In this document: positions 35,401 to 48,475 of the stretch, one piece after another
Layout of the letters: the number at the start of each line of letters is the position of its first letter
How positions within the stretch are numbered: the stretch's first letter is position 1
NCBI RefSeq assembly: GCF_000003815.2
Contig: NC_049980.1
Coordinates: 20,569,436-20,633,435 of the forward strand
Direction of reading: 5' to 3'
DNA length: 64,000 nt
DNA from: Branchiostoma floridae
Lineage: Eukaryota > Chordata > Leptocardii > Amphioxiformes > Branchiostomatidae
Program-made: the position numbers and the translations under genes
The notes under the pieces: generated by a model
What the model saw: only the letters and a program-made list of their open reading frames with translations
What the model was told of the DNA's origin: nothing
Database searches by the model: none

Positions 35401-38400
35401 ATTGGGGTCTGGCGGGTGTGATTGGCCTGGTGAGTTATTGTCGCTCGGCGATCCTAAACACTACCGTACACGTGCGGACTCCGGCGTAATGACGAGTACA
35501 TGCACATGGGGTCATCGGGGGCAGAGAACTTGCCGACTATTGTCGACGACACGTAAAATGAAGGTAGCGTCGATATGTCTTCAACCATTTGCCAACCGTT
35601 ATATTATGTTACAAAACATTAACGGACTGTGGGTCTAATATAGACACCAATATTCTAACGCCAAGAAAACCGACACTCAGCGACTGATGATGCCAGTGAT
35701 GATGTACTTATCTGTAGTCCTGATCCTCATTAGATAACTTGTAGAAACAAATCTACACCACCCCTGCTTACAAAAGCTATGACGATAATTGTATCATAGA
35801 AAAATACTTAGAAATTACTTTGAAAGTATTTCCTCATTACAGGTAAGGTATAGTTACGGTACATTTGGTCGTATATAATGCAAACACCTTTGCCGGAAAA
35901 GTTCTAAAATGACTTAATTGGCATCATCTTATATGTGGGTAAAAAAAGGTATAAATTTTGGTCCGGCAGATTTCTATGGTACCACAGTAAACCTGTCGAT
36001 TATGAGTATTTCTCCTTTTCGGACTTGTGCTATCCCTGGTGAGGAAATTGTCTTCATGTAAGGACCAGGCATAGGGTCAATTGGTCCACTAATCGAATCT
36101 GGGTCAATGAATACTCAAAGAGGCGTACGGAATAAACGAGTTACACACGATTTATTTTTCATTTGAAATTTCAATTCATGATTACTTCTGTAGTTCACAG
36201 AGAAGGCACTGGGCAAACGTAAACGTGGCATCATCCAGTAGAACGCAGAATTGGACCCTCCCGATATTTGGCATTGTCGCAGTATTTTCATATCATTATC
36301 AACTGCTTAAAACGGCCAAAGTGTGCTCAGCATTTTTCTTTCTTTTCCTTTGTGGGTGATATCAGAGATGCACCCATTGTCGTAATGAAATAATCACGCC
36401 TCCCAAATCGATTTAAAAGGACGTGGTCTCGATTTGCGTGCGGTGCGTTGCATTAGAACGGCGCACAAATACAATTATGGGCCCCCTTAGCTTGTGTGTT
36501 GGAAAGATGGGGGAGCTTGGCCTATTATTTCTGGACGGTCACATATTCTGTTGGACAGCATCCAACAGTCTTCTTTCGTCATTATTCAAAGCTTGGTGAA
36601 CCCCTCTGCCCGCTTATCGTTTGGACGATGAGAGACGATGTTCCTTTTATGTCTTTATGCACAGCAAGGTCATTCGGTATTTCGAAATGGAGACACGTCG
36701 CCTATTACTTGTTGTTTTGTCCCCAACCGTTCTGTGGCTAGAAAGTGTGTTCGATTTGTCTGACCTGAGACAAACCTGTATTACCTGTAGGAAATTGGTT
36801 TTGACAGCAGAGGCGTTTGCACGTCGTAGATCCACTTCACATGCCAGCTTTATCCCCAAAGGATTTATTCAGTAAAACATAAAAGTAGAACAAGAGCTTG
36901 CCAGTCATTCAGACATTTTATTCCTCTAGTGCCAGACCTCTATCTCGCAACAACATAGTATTAGATGGTACTTCGGTAACGGAAACTGGTTGTACAGCTC
37001 TATCTATTTTGCCTCATGTAAAAGTGTTCAACAAAACATGACGTCAATATGAGGTCAAAGGTGCCCGGAAGTTTGTGTGATCCGCCGTCTCAGATGTTTG
37101 ACTGGCTCTGGCGCAGATGACCCCCATCACCCCCCTTTAATACAAATGAATCCCGTCCAGACTGAGAATTTGACACTTTGGCTCTACAACAGAATATGTG
37201 ATGGAACCTCGCACGTGAATACCTTTTGACACCTCTGAAGATCCAAGGTAGAGCTTTTGCCTTCCAAAAACATAGCCTTTGATGACATATTACATTCGGG
37301 CACCTTGCACTTGAACCGTGTGTCTCGCTTCCGTAAAGTCACTTATTGCAAATCAGAGGAGGTTTATTCCTGACGAAAGTCACAGAAGGAACAAAGGGGA
37401 CCACAAATCTAGAATTCTTGCTGCAAATCTGGAATTTTGAAATGGTGGACTACGTGTATTTTGAAACAATCTGTTTAAAACCTTCCCCAGACTGACCTTG
37501 CACGACCTCAGCAGCCCATATCGATGTCAAGTATTGTTTTCTGACACGTAATCACAATCCGATGGCAGTGTCTAATCTACCATCACGGAGGAAGTATATT
37601 CATACCTATGTTATAGGCTATTACAGACGGATGGTGGCGGTGTAGATTTAGACAATTCTCTAAATAAGTAGGTGAATCTTTTTAGTTGTACAGCTTTAGG
37701 TGGCTCCTATTGTGTACCTATTGGAATTTCACATCAGGCCACGATGTAGAGTTTCTGTGAATCGCATAGGTGTAAATGTAAAAGTACATGTATTAAGCCC
37801 TTTGGAATGCAACGGTGTGTGCGGTTGAACAGCTCGTAAGAGTGTCGAAGCTATTGACAGATAACTGGCAACCTGTCTTTCATAGGTACTTTTACGCTAA
37901 AACACTTTTGACAGAACGCAGTTAATTGATAAGAAGAAGTCTGTCTTTTACCAACTTTTAAAGTGGCGGAATCGATGGATTATTTTAGGGCCCGTCACAA
38001 TGGAGTGACCCTTTCAAAGTTTCTGGCAATGTGTCATAAGGACTGGAGACCAAAGCCCTGCTTGAGGATTCTAAAGACGGAAAGAGTAATCAAGTAATCT
38101 TTAATGGCCTTACATCTTTAATACCTTCAGCTTACCCTCTGGGTCAGGCCAGGACACGTACAGCAAGGCCAAATCCTTACATACCCTTAGCGTGTCCAAC
38201 ACATAGCATGCTAGCAGAGTTACACATCAATATCTGAAGTAATATCCTGTCCTCACATGAACTACCTCTGTCGAAATTGTGGCGGCGACTGGTGGCAGTC
38301 AAGGTAACTCTTATAATAGCAGTCATATATAAACGTGGGACGTTACCTGTCCTATTATCATACCGGTGATGGAGTTACCTTCGGGACGTGTGGCTAGAAT

Positions 38401-38447
38401 ACTAACTGAGAGATGGAGTCGGAGTTGAACCCGATTTCACTATTTCA

Positions 38448-39085
38448 GCTGTAAAAGTAGACCTGATAGCAGCTGTAATAGTGGGCTGGATGGCAGCTGT
38501 AACAGGCAATGGACCTGATGGCAGCTGTAACAGTAGGCTGGATGGCAGCTGTAACAGTGGGCTGGATGGCAGCTGTAACAGTGGACCTACTGGCAGCTGT
38601 AACAGTGGACCTGATGGTAGCTGTAACAGGCAATGGACCTGATGGCAGCTGTAACAGTGCGCTGGATGGCAGCTGTAACAGGCAATGGACCTGATGGCAG
38701 CTGTAACAGTGGGCTGATGCCAGCTGTAACAGCGGGCCTGATGGCAGCTGTAACAGTGGGCCTGAAAGGCAGCTGTAACAGTGCGCTGGATGGCAGCTGT
38801 AACAGTGGCCCTGATGGCAGCTGTAACAGTGGACCTACTGGCAGCTGTAACATTGGACCTGATGGCAGCTGTAACAGTGGACCTACTGGCAGCTGTAACA
38901 GTGGACCTACTGGCAGCTGTAACAGTGGACCTACTGGCAGCTGTAACAGTGGACCTACTGGCAGCTGTAACAGTGGGCCTACTGGCAGCTGTAACAGCGG
39001 GCTTGATGGCAGCTGTAACAGTGGGCCTGATGGCAGCTGTAACAGTGGGCTGGATGCCAGGATGGCAGCTGTAACAGTGGGCTGG
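38448..39085. repeat. 24-bp minisatellite with E-box and MYB-site in each unit
   Basis: About 25 units of a 24-base motif, GTGGACCTACTGGCAGCTGT followed by AACA. Variants carry GGCTGGATGG or GGACCTGATGG, and some units are 6 bases longer (GGCAAT). CAGCTGTAACAG, a CAGCTG E-box overlapping a YAACNG MYB-type site, is preserved in nearly all units while the spacer varies. All reading frames are open across it because 24 is a multiple of three; the predicted proteins are simple repeats and I do not call a gene. Confidence 0.93.
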
Positions 39086-39458
39086 ATGACATCGCTAATG
39101 AAAGCAGGCTGAAAGTTCACAAATACGATCTGGTCCTACTGTCTAGAATAAGGTCTTCAGCGCTTATCATATCCACCCCTTATTACTACCATACTTGTAA
39201 GCAACCCTGTGCTAATATTTCTTGCATTAGAGTATCAGATGAGTGGACATTTGACAATTGGTTATGGCTTACCATATAAGATGTAGTCTCAATCAACTAG
39301 TTGGTCTCTAGTTGACATTTAGCAAACTTCGCCACCCATTGGTATTCATACCCTCTCCCCTCCCATGTTTAGACTAGCTGCCTTTATCCTTCAGGCCGGG
39401 TAACAACGCTTCTGTCATTACCTGTCAGACCATGCAAAAGGGCATGAACCTGATAACG

Positions 39459-39466
39459 TATAAATA
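39459..39466 (+). promoter_or_regulatory. TATA-box-like sequence
   Basis: TATAAATA sits in GATAACGTATAAATAGTGC, a good match to the TATA consensus. A start site about 30 bases downstream would lie near 39490, ahead of the small ORF at 39577. In AT-rich DNA such matches also arise by chance. Confidence 0.3.
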
Positions 39467-39576
39467 GTGCTGGTCTCTGTTGTCAGCAAGTCGTATCTAC
39501 AGTACACCTACTCTCTTTCGTGTCCAGTTATTACGTGTGTACAGTTGCAGCCGAGAGAGAACGGAGAAAACCGAAC

Positions 39577-39711
39577 ATGTCAAACCAGGACAGCTTTTGC
39601 GAGCAAATGCAAGGCGTTTTCTCCCCGCCAACGGCTCTTCCGTGGAAAATGGACATTGTAACGGGACATGCTGCATGGACCTTATTGAGTTACATTTTAA
39701 CCTTAACCTGA
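39577..39711 (+). CDS. small ORF downstream of a TATA-like box (unrecognised)
   Basis: ATG at 39577 (GAACATGTC) opens 44 codons to TGA. The product begins MSNQDSFCEQMQGVFSPPTA and ends with a hydrophobic stretch, AAWTLLSYILTLT. No family is recognised. Overlapping frames on both strands are also open here, so coding is weakly supported; the position 118 bases after the TATA-like box is the main reason to list it. Confidence 0.15.
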   Translation: MSNQDSFCEQMQGVFSPPTALPWKMDIVTGHAAWTLLSYILTLT

Positions 39712-42700
39712 ATCTATTATGTTGCCAGGAGCCCAAATCAGACGAGATTCCACTGTCACGGGTGGAACAGACTATTGAACATTCTTTATACAACATTTTA
39801 TGGACCATACTAAATTACATGTCCCTATCAATTTCCGGCTTAATTGCATTCAGCTTAATGGCACAATAGCCCCTAATAGGAACCCTACTAATCTAGATTA
39901 CGACCTCTAAATACATGCTGAAAGTCAGCAACCAACAACTGCCTGTATCAAGTGATGGTCCATCATTCATAAGTCACAAAGAAGGTGAACAAATTCTTTT
40001 GAAAATCGAGTTCAGAGTTGCCTATCTTCACTTCATTGGATCATCACTTGCGTTTGAAAAATGCCATTGTCAACGATACTTTAGGACATGGTACTCTCAG
40101 ATTGGAGGGGAACAGCTACCTTCTCATGAATGGTATCCATATATGACAGCCGGGCCTCCAACGGAGCCTGTCAGAAAACGGGTACCGTTCAGGAAAAGGT
40201 GACGGTCTCCCCTCCAACCTTTGCTTGAAGAGTAAGGAACTGAAGCACAACGGAGTAATAGTCCCTCATAAAGGTCTCAGTACTACCGTAAATGTCGTCC
40301 AACCCCCTTGTATGTCACGGCCACTGTCAGTCCGCTGACGAATTGGACGTTTCTAATAGTACTTCCATGCAAGGCTAGTTTTGAATCGTGTTTTGAATCC
40401 GATGCTACTTCTGTCTTGAACATCTGCCGACGCCATTTTACTACGTCGTGAAACACCAGGTCCCCACGGCTACTGTTTTAGACACTAATATGGAAATAAC
40501 GTTCAATAAACATTTATGTCTTTGTTCAAGATCATTGACGCCAAATAAGGCCAGAGCGTGAAGGCTTATTGCCATCTGATTTAAAGCCACTGCCGAATGA
40601 AATTGTCAACTAGAGACCGACATGACATATATTTCCACAGAGACTTGGGTGGGGTATGCTTCTTCATGTTACCCCGTCAACGTAGATGTGGAGAGCGCCT
40701 AACTCCGTCAAGTTGGAATGGGGTTCTTCTATGTGATATTCAATAAGTGAAATGATAGACAAAAAAAATAGTGTTTATCTTGAACCTTCTGTCCAATGAA
40801 AACTGACCAGAATTGACGCTCAGATTCCCTACAGGCAACATGTACTGATACAGAGGTACTTCGTACAAACCCTTCTCGTAAAGAAGACTGCTGTAGTGCC
40901 TGAACCATCTTCTTGCCCGTGGGATAGTGGGTGGGAGGGAATCAATATTTCGCGAGAAAAGTGGATCGCTGCTGCAAATACGCCTGCGATGTTCAGGAGC
41001 TTCAATATCATACTTCACTAGGCGACAAAGCACGCGTTTATCGAGTTTTTACTCTTCTTTTATGGAGTTAAGGTTAGAAATAGTTCAGTTCGATCGATGT
41101 CAGTTGTGAGAAGACTAAATGTGACGCCATCTTGTTCTATCTGTAATGCTCAGGTTCGGAACAACATTTTGAACAAATGTTGTATGTAAATTTTTATAAT
41201 GTTGTTTCGCGAGCGATTTTCTTCTGTTGCACGGCTAAGATGTTGTAAGCGTTCCATGGGTTACAGCCAGCAAGTTAAGCTTTGCAACGGATCGTTTTTC
41301 AGGATTTAGGAAATGTTTGTAGATCGAATCGGATGATATCTATACATGCAGATTCTCGACGTTTGTAATCTTAGGTTCTTTTCTGGATTCGTCTGGAATT
41401 GTAGTTATGATTAAGTTTCATGGGCCCGAATTGCTCGGACGAGCATACAGTATACCCCAAGCTATATCATTGGAGTTCAAAAGCTATCATTGTGTTTAGA
41501 TCATCAGGAGCTCGTCTTACATTGTTTGATAAGAACACCTGCCTGCTAAATGCGACGTCAATCGGCCAAGAAATTAAATGGGATTGATTTATTCACCCTT
41601 TTCATTTCCAAGAGAAAAAAGGACGAAATGAACCGTACGAAAAGAGGGAAATAATCAGTATGCTTTTCTGAAGATACGACACACACATTGATTGATTGAT
41701 AACGCACTCTATATATATTCATAACCATATGTACACACAACTATTGATCAGTTTTGATATCGGCAATTCTATGCCATCAGAAGATTGCTACTAGTATACA
41801 CCAATCAATGGCAATATATGGGCTGTTGGTACATTAATTGCTAACATAAACATTTCCTACACTTCGTCGGACTGGGTAAACCTTTGGACTACTTGCTGGC
41901 GAAATCTCCGTTTATCTTGTTTGAGTGTTACACCTTCATGGTTGTGATACCGTACTTTATAATCATAGAGTAATTTACATTCAGTCGGTATCACCATTAG
42001 ATTACATCAGATATATCATTCTGTCGTGAAGATTTAAGAAATCGGCCCATTTTAGCTGTACTGTTAAAATCCTTTTATAATCACATTTACGATTCGACAC
42101 GATCCTTACTTCAACGTTACAATCGGCGTCCTCAGGTGGTCAAATCTAGTTAGTGGCCTCCTTAGAAGCAAAATTGCTGAAATCTCGTGAGCCGCATACT
42201 CTAGTCGACTTGATAGTGGTTAGTATTCAGTTCGCGACTTATCTCTGTTGAAAGTCTTGAGCGTCGGTAATGCTCAGGCGAGGTGAAAATGGCGGCCTTA
42301 GGGCGACGCTGACTGGAAGTTTATGGGCCTTTTCGGCAGAGATGTTGATCTGTGGGGAGAGATTGTAGCGGTGAAGTGTTAGGGGGCTGGTGGAGTTGGG
42401 AAAGCGAGCGGCGGGACCCACTAACGTGGGGATCAAACCTTTCTGACGCACTGCGGTGTTTGGCGTGAAGGGCGGCGGGGCGGTCGTGATCAATATCATG
42501 CCTTAATGGTTTTACGGGCTGATATCGGCAGAGAGGAAGGCAACCATGCTCGGTTGGCTCCCAACGGAGCAGTTTGGAGCCGTGAGACGGATCGCACCCA
42601 CATAGCATTGTGTGACTTGTCACGTGACCTTAGCCTCTGTAGGGGACCGTCCACACAGCCTTAGAAATGGGTGGCAAACTAATTTCTATTTCAAGAAATA

Positions 42701-43211
42701 TTTGACCGAGTCGACAACGTTAGTGGGAATTACCGGACACAAAACAGCAAGATATGCAAATGTATGACAAAATGACCACCTTCATAACTGGGATTTCTAT
42801 ATCCCATCCAGGCCCTACTGTTATTTTATTAGACTATGTGAATGCTGCACATGAATGCTGTTTTAGACGGATAAATGCAAAGAGTGACCCCAATTGTGCA
42901 GTAATAGCCTCAAACATGTCACCATCCTGACTGAAAACGACAGAAACCCCCACCAACTAACAGATACACAGGAATTGTAATCATGCCAAAAACCGATCGG
43001 TATATCGTTAGCTGTAGACCGAACGTCTGCCGAACATGAATCCAGACAGATGACCGATCATCAGGACAACAGGTCGTTAGTACATGACGTCACGGCCGCC
43101 GTGCCGAGGGGGCTATACTTGGTTGAACCTAAAAGAGTCAGAACTGTTTAGATGTGTGTAATATCGTCATTTACGTGACTTTGATGTCATCATTCATTCG
43201 GCAACACCCAG

Positions 43212-43275
43212 GTTTAACCTTCCAGCATGGCCGACGGCACTTACTTACGTCATAATCACGCGAGTGTAAACACAA
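43212..43275 (+). repeat. dispersed repeat copy containing a TTACGTCATAA core
   Basis: Reads GGTTTAACCTTCCAGCATGG, then CACTTACTTACGTCATAATC, then ACGCGAGTGTAAACAC. It aligns with the minus-strand copy at 24050-24112 along its whole length, apart from small indels. Confidence 0.6.
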
Positions 43276-43816
43276 GGACACCTCAAAGTATCAATGACGC
43301 ATAGGTAACCCCTCACACAGGCTACAAGGAGCCTTATTGACACACAATATTCCCCGCTACCCCACCAGTGGTTATTCAAAAGATGTATGGAAGAATCAAG
43401 TCTTCACAAGGCGATGTGTATTTCATGCTTCGATACCATCATCTTACTAAAATAGCACAGCACCAATCTTCATTTATGAAATTAAACTTCCTTCTATAAC
43501 GTTATATCGACCAAGGAACGGGGTAATTCTTCTCCCTTTATACGACTGACGCCTGTCGTTGAATGTCATAATGTAACACAACGTGTAAAGTATATACAGC
43601 ATCCTGGATAGTGGGCCAAATCTACAAACAATATTTTGCGCATTCGAGTCGTATAATTTCAGGAGTGTATCATTAGGAGATAACCACACAGTTTGGCGCG
43701 ATGTTGCCTTACTAAAGAAATCACAGTATTTTGACACTCGAAGGTCGTTACATGTCTCATTCATAGTCAAGTCGCTCACTCGTGTTGTTCTGCCAAGTCG
43801 CTCAGTCGCGTTGTAG

Positions 43817-43916
43817 NNNNNNNNNNNNNNNNNNNNNNNNNNNNNNNNNNNNNNNNNNNNNNNNNNNNNNNNNNNNNNNNNNNNNNNNNNNNNNNNNNNN
43901 NNNNNNNNNNNNNNNN
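43817..43916. other. assembly gap (100 N)
   Basis: Exactly 100 N, a conventional placeholder of unknown real length. Just before it, CAAGTCGCTCA recurs (about 43769 and 43795), so the assembly probably broke in a tandem repeat. Confidence 0.98.
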
Positions 43917-44813
43917 ATCGCTATGTATGTAACGGACTTTGCTATAGAAGTGGGATCACATGCACGTTTCCTAGTATCCGGGGGCGTGATATGGACCCAA
44001 GAGTTCTGTATAAGATTTTTGTCTCTTGCTGCATTGTATTGCCTGTAACATGTTGGCAAAACAGCGGGGCACGTCATTAAAAAAGTCATGCATAGAACAC
44101 ACAAACTTTAACAGGAAATATTATCCCGAAATTTGAGCAAAAAAAATACAAAATAAATCATGCTATGCATTTTGATGCGGAGTGTAGGTTTTACACTGCC
44201 TTACCGCGAAATGAAACTATGCAGTCCATAAGTCATTAAACGCTCGATACTTTACGTATTTGTCATTTCTGTGTTCTTCTGTAGCATAGGAGATAGAGTA
44301 TATACTAAGTATTATAGGCACGGGAAGAACTAAGGTGTTAGGTAAGGTGATATGCTATTCTACAGATCCCTTTACATGCTGGAAACACGGAGAACTCTTG
44401 GCGGGGGCCTGGTCAAATTCGTCCCATGATCGTCGTGCGATCGCCATCTGAGGGCGTTCTCGGGATAGCCGTGCATGTTCCCAAGTTGATGAAATCTCCT
44501 TAATGTTCCGTACAAAATTCAGCTATCTTGTTACGGAAAATCGATCCTATCTTGGATCCTTGTCGGCGCTTTATTTAGCCTGGTAAAACGTACGACGATC
44601 GCACGACGAATGTGTCTGCGTCGTAGACGGCAGCGGGCAAACAAAATCATCACCATGACGACATGTACAGGCCGTAACTCATACGTGTTGCCATGGGGTG
44701 TGCATTTTCTCCTGCGTTGCCCGGAATTCCCTGGTCCGTAAAAAGTCTGTTTTGCGAAAGTACAAGTCTTACTTTTATATCATGTAGCCTATCCGTCGTA
44801 TGTAAGGCATATG

Positions 44814-44964
44814 CAGTAGAAGCCGCTTAATTGCACGGTCTATTTGCCGGCGAATTTCGTGCAATTATCCGGCTGGTGCAATAATGCGAAGTCATCGGTT
44901 TGGGATTCCGTGCACTTAACAGAAGTGTGCGTTAATCCGTCGTGCAATTAACTGGCTTCTACTG
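44814..44964. mobile_element. pogo-like MITE
   Basis: The left end CAGTAGAAGCCGCTTAATTG and the right end CAATTAACTGGCTTCTACTG are inverted copies with few mismatches. TA follows the right end and TG, a variant of TA, precedes the left. Ends starting CAGT with a TA target site are typical of pogo/Tigger elements. It is 151 bp and non-coding. Confidence 0.7.
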
Positions 44965-46299
44965 TATCGTACACTCACACATTGTTATCAAATATTGAAA
45001 TCGTCATTTCATACGTATTATGACGGAGGCATTACTCGCACTCTGACTGTTCATAAGTGGGAGTACAGATAACCCGATGTTGGAGCTGAGATTCCGCCTA
45101 ACTGGAGGGAGGGACACCATGAGACCACTTCTGCGACATCTGGGGGAAGTCAAACAGCGTGCACGTGGGTAGGTATCGCACAAGTTGGACTGTTTCTTGA
45201 GTGCCATCTAGCAGCATGGCGCAGGACTGCATAATATCACCGGTATGTTCAAAATCTTCAGATTCCTTGGAATAACGTAACGCAGGCGGGCGTAAAGTTT
45301 TATTGTTTCTCGAGCGTCCTCTAGCAACACAGGTTATTATTACACTGCTTCGACTGACTGGTTGCATCAAGTAGTTGCATCAAAGGGTTCATGGTTTTGT
45401 TCAACATTAAGGTTTGGAAATCAATGTATACATAACAATTATCGTAATGCGCATATTTTAAAGTGTATCTCAGTGAAATCGATGACACTGTCGTATATGG
45501 CAACAATCAATTTTGTGGGGAAAATATTTTAAGTATCAAGTCACTACAATGTAATTAGTTACTACTTAGGTCCCTTAATAGACAACCCGCAACCTCCAGA
45601 ATGTACAGCGATCACCCCACCCACAAGTTCTGCATGCATCAGCCAATCCCTCATTGACACTTAACGACTGAAAACGAACGATGGCTGCACCAGCCGTATT
45701 TGCACTGCCCCTGGTGGTGGGAGTGTGTCTGTGTGGGGGAGGGCAGAGTTTATGTTGCTGCACGTGGCGGGGTCAGGCTCAACCTCTCTGATAAACATCT
45801 AATGGTTGGCATAAATATGGGGAACGGCATCAAAGCTGTGATAGCACTATGTGTACGTAACACTGCTTAGACCAATTCCATTATGCTCTAAATTCTATGC
45901 GACGTTTTTCATGTATCAATTCCACATTACAGTGCCTTGTGTATTTACTACCGCATCAAAATGAAAGAAATCATTTCAGCTTTGAAGCGTCTATTTCTTG
46001 TATCTAAGAAAGGTCTTCTGTTGCAGAAGATGCCAGGGATGTATTACTCCTTTAAACGACATAACTAGATGGTGAATAATGAGCCAAATTTTGACATTTG
46101 CGGCGATCATATTTGCCTCAGTTTATTCTTTTTGTCTTCTTGAATGAATACTTCTTAAAAAGGAGCAGTATGCAAAGACAAGGATGTCCTTATTCGTTCT
46201 AGTCGCCGTCGTCTGCGAGACTGTAGTTTTTAAGGGAAGAATACACCAGGTTGATTAGTAGGTTCAAAGTTTGCAGCAGTACCAGTACCATAGTTCTCC

Positions 46300-46668
46300 C
46301 TAAATTCCTGCCCAGATCTCAGTGATTACACCAGATTTACCTTGGCGGAGAAGCTGTAACACAAGCTGACGTGTCTGCTGCATCATCGGGCAGCCAAGGT
46401 TAACGTGTGGGGGTCTCGCCCCGCAGTTGTCACATGTGTGGCAGGGGTCAGGTTTACACGGGGCCCGCACACGGACGTGTCTAAATAGCGCTCGGCCCGG
46501 GGGGAGGTGGGGGACGCACAGTGACGAACGTCTACATGTACCTGTGGGAGAGATAACCCGACGCCACACTGACGACAGATCAAAAACGTATTGGCCAGTA
46601 TGTTGGTGCGACGGTGCGGTATTTTTATGCGACAATGAGACGATTCTATCTGATAGCGTTTTTCTCAA
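46300..46668 (-). pseudogene. possible non-LTR retroelement remnant (C-terminal zinc knuckle)
   Basis: The minus-strand frame contains PPGRALFRHVRVRAPC, then CHTCDNCGARPPHVNLGCP, then MMQQTRQLVLQLL. The CxxC-x5-H-x4-C spacing followed by a helix resembles the region after the reverse transcriptase in some LINE elements (CxxCG...H.L..C). The match is weak and no reverse transcriptase motif is seen nearby, so it is only a candidate. Confidence 0.25.
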
Positions 46669-46692
46669 ACTTAATTCCTACACAGTTTTGTT

Positions 46693-46932
46693 CATGGAAA
46701 AAAATACAAATGTATAGCTGGGAATGTTTCTTCTTCAATTTAACTTTTTTTTCAAACGCTATTTATCTTAGAGTAATACCTTCAAGAGGTGCCATGCATA
46801 GACTTGCAAGAAGTTTTCTCCATGGAAAAATATACAAATGTATAGCTTGAAAGTTTGCCTTCTTTATTTCAGCTCTTTTCTTTCAAACGCTGTTCATCCT
46901 TCAAGAAGCGTCATGCTTAGACTTGCAAAATA
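46693..46932. repeat. tandem duplication, two copies with a 128-base period
   Basis: CATGGAAAAA..TACAAATGTATAGCT begins at 46693 and 46821. Both copies continue through TTTCAAACGCT, CTTCAAGA and AGACTTGCAA. The copies are diverged and non-coding. Confidence 0.8.
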
Positions 46933-47497
46933 ACGCCGTGAAACCTTTTGTAGTGCTTTATCTCAAAAGATTAACAGATTTAAGGGTCAAAGTATGAAAA
47001 CAACATGTATTTCAGGCAATGATGTTTCAAAAAGCTATATTTGATAAAGGAACAAGAATAACTGCTCCGCCTTTGCCTTGGTATATGCGGTCCTATAATC
47101 ATGTCACAATGGTTATAGGAGGTAACCAGGCCTTTTGTCACCATACACCCATCGAAAAGGTAGGACATTAACTCTTTATTATTTCAAGTCGAGTCACTTA
47201 AGCCTGTTTAAATGATCTCGGAAGGCTTATCGCGCATAATGGTAAAGTACGTTTCCATAATGTTTAAGAAATGAGATACAAAAATAAACTTTATCTACTC
47301 AAATTTCGCCGCATGTCCTTGAATAAGTAATCAAATTTCCTTTACCAGCAAGCAAAGGTCCACAACAGTAAATACAGTCACAAGGTAGCCTTTTCCCCTG
47401 CTATTCTGTTGTGTGACGATCGGATAGCCATAAGTTTTGTTTCATAGTAAAAAAGTTTTCTTGGCCGATAACATATGAAATATGATATCTGATAAGA

Positions 47498-47712
47498 TAC
47501 TGTAAATGCATTTAAGTTCGCGGGGATTTGATTTCGCGGTAGCGGGAAAAAGGACTTTTCGCTGTGGTTTTAATTTCGCGGTAACACCATCGCTGCAGTC
47601 TAATACTAGTACCATAATAGAAAAATGTTCGCGGTGGTTTTAAGTTCGCGGTGAAGTGGTCGCCGCGAAAACCGCGAACATTAATCCACCACGAACATTT
47701 CTGTATTTACTG
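47498..47712. mobile_element. MITE rich in TTCGCGG motifs
   Basis: The ends TACTGTAAATGCATTTAAGT and (right, reversed) CAGTAAATACAGAAATGTTC are imperfect inverted copies. TTCGCGG recurs several times inside, on both strands. It is short and non-coding. Confidence 0.6.
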
Positions 47713-48475
47713 ATAATACGAGACAGTCCTCAAATCATCTTGTCCGTTGTAGTTTCTGTACTGTACATTGTGTACCAAATTACTACGTTGTTCCTGTGTA
47801 GAAAGGTATATCAGGTTTACGTTGACTCTGTCCAGATCATGTCGTGACACACTCACCTCCACTGGGAAGTCTGTAATGGCATATGGATATCACCTGAGTC
47901 ATACCCAAAGCTAACATATTGTAAATGCCCCGTGTGTTGTGTGTCCCATCCATCCGTAAAGAATAAAGGCTTCATTTTGAGTCGATTGTGACACTGAGAG
48001 TTACTCACTAAGAACCTGGCACCCACCCCATCAAGATTGATGATGTTTGGCTAACACTGAAAATCCATGTAACATAAGAAACTGGAGCATTTCTTTAGGA
48101 TCCTTGTCGACGACAGGGTGGTGGGGGAGGGCCTGGCCAGAATAAACACACGTGGCAGGAAAGTAAGAGCCAATTTCTTGGGGCTTAGACCGGGGTAGGT
48201 GGGATATGAGATAGTGATTGTGGAAGAGGGCAGGTTTGTTGTTCTTGGGCACTCTCTGCGCTAACGGGGTGTGAATCTTGTAAACATCGGTTGACATATC
48301 CAGGAGAGAGACCAAATCTACTGCGGACACCCGGGAAAACACGGATTACTCCGATTAGAAAGGGTGCTTTTGTAATCTCTAGTCCCTGACAATTTGAAGC
48401 TTTATTTTTGTTTTGTTTACCTAACGTTATACTGTACCTAAAGCGCATAACAGCTTCAGGTTCACAAGGGCTGGT

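Larger units (their letters stand above)
20430..38447. other. about 18 kb without a supportable gene
   Basis: I find no exon chain, RNA gene or long frame here. The frames present are at most about 125 codons, overlap on several strands and lack domains. Contents that can be named: a dispersed repeat copy on the minus strand (24050-24112), a GGTT run near 25440, a poly-A run near 26705, a short TA repeat (29885-29900), and an octamer-bearing palindrome (29379-29407). Long gene-free flanks are common around developmental regulators, so distal enhancers are possible, but nothing in the bases proves them. Confidence 0.5.

Noticed and set aside
38445-39120. Repeat proteins of up to 177 residues on both strands
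   Set aside because: The 24-base unit keeps frames open by its length. Several frames on both strands are open equally, and no start or splice context supports one.
42239-42623. Minus-strand frames of 86-100 codons in a GC-richer block
   Set aside because: No domain, no splice context and no start support. Possibly a repeat fragment, but I could not identify it.
45004-45370. Minus-strand frames with protein-like stretches such as QLVRYLPTCTLFDFPQM
   Set aside because: I could not match a family or find donor and acceptor sites in phase; left unannotated.
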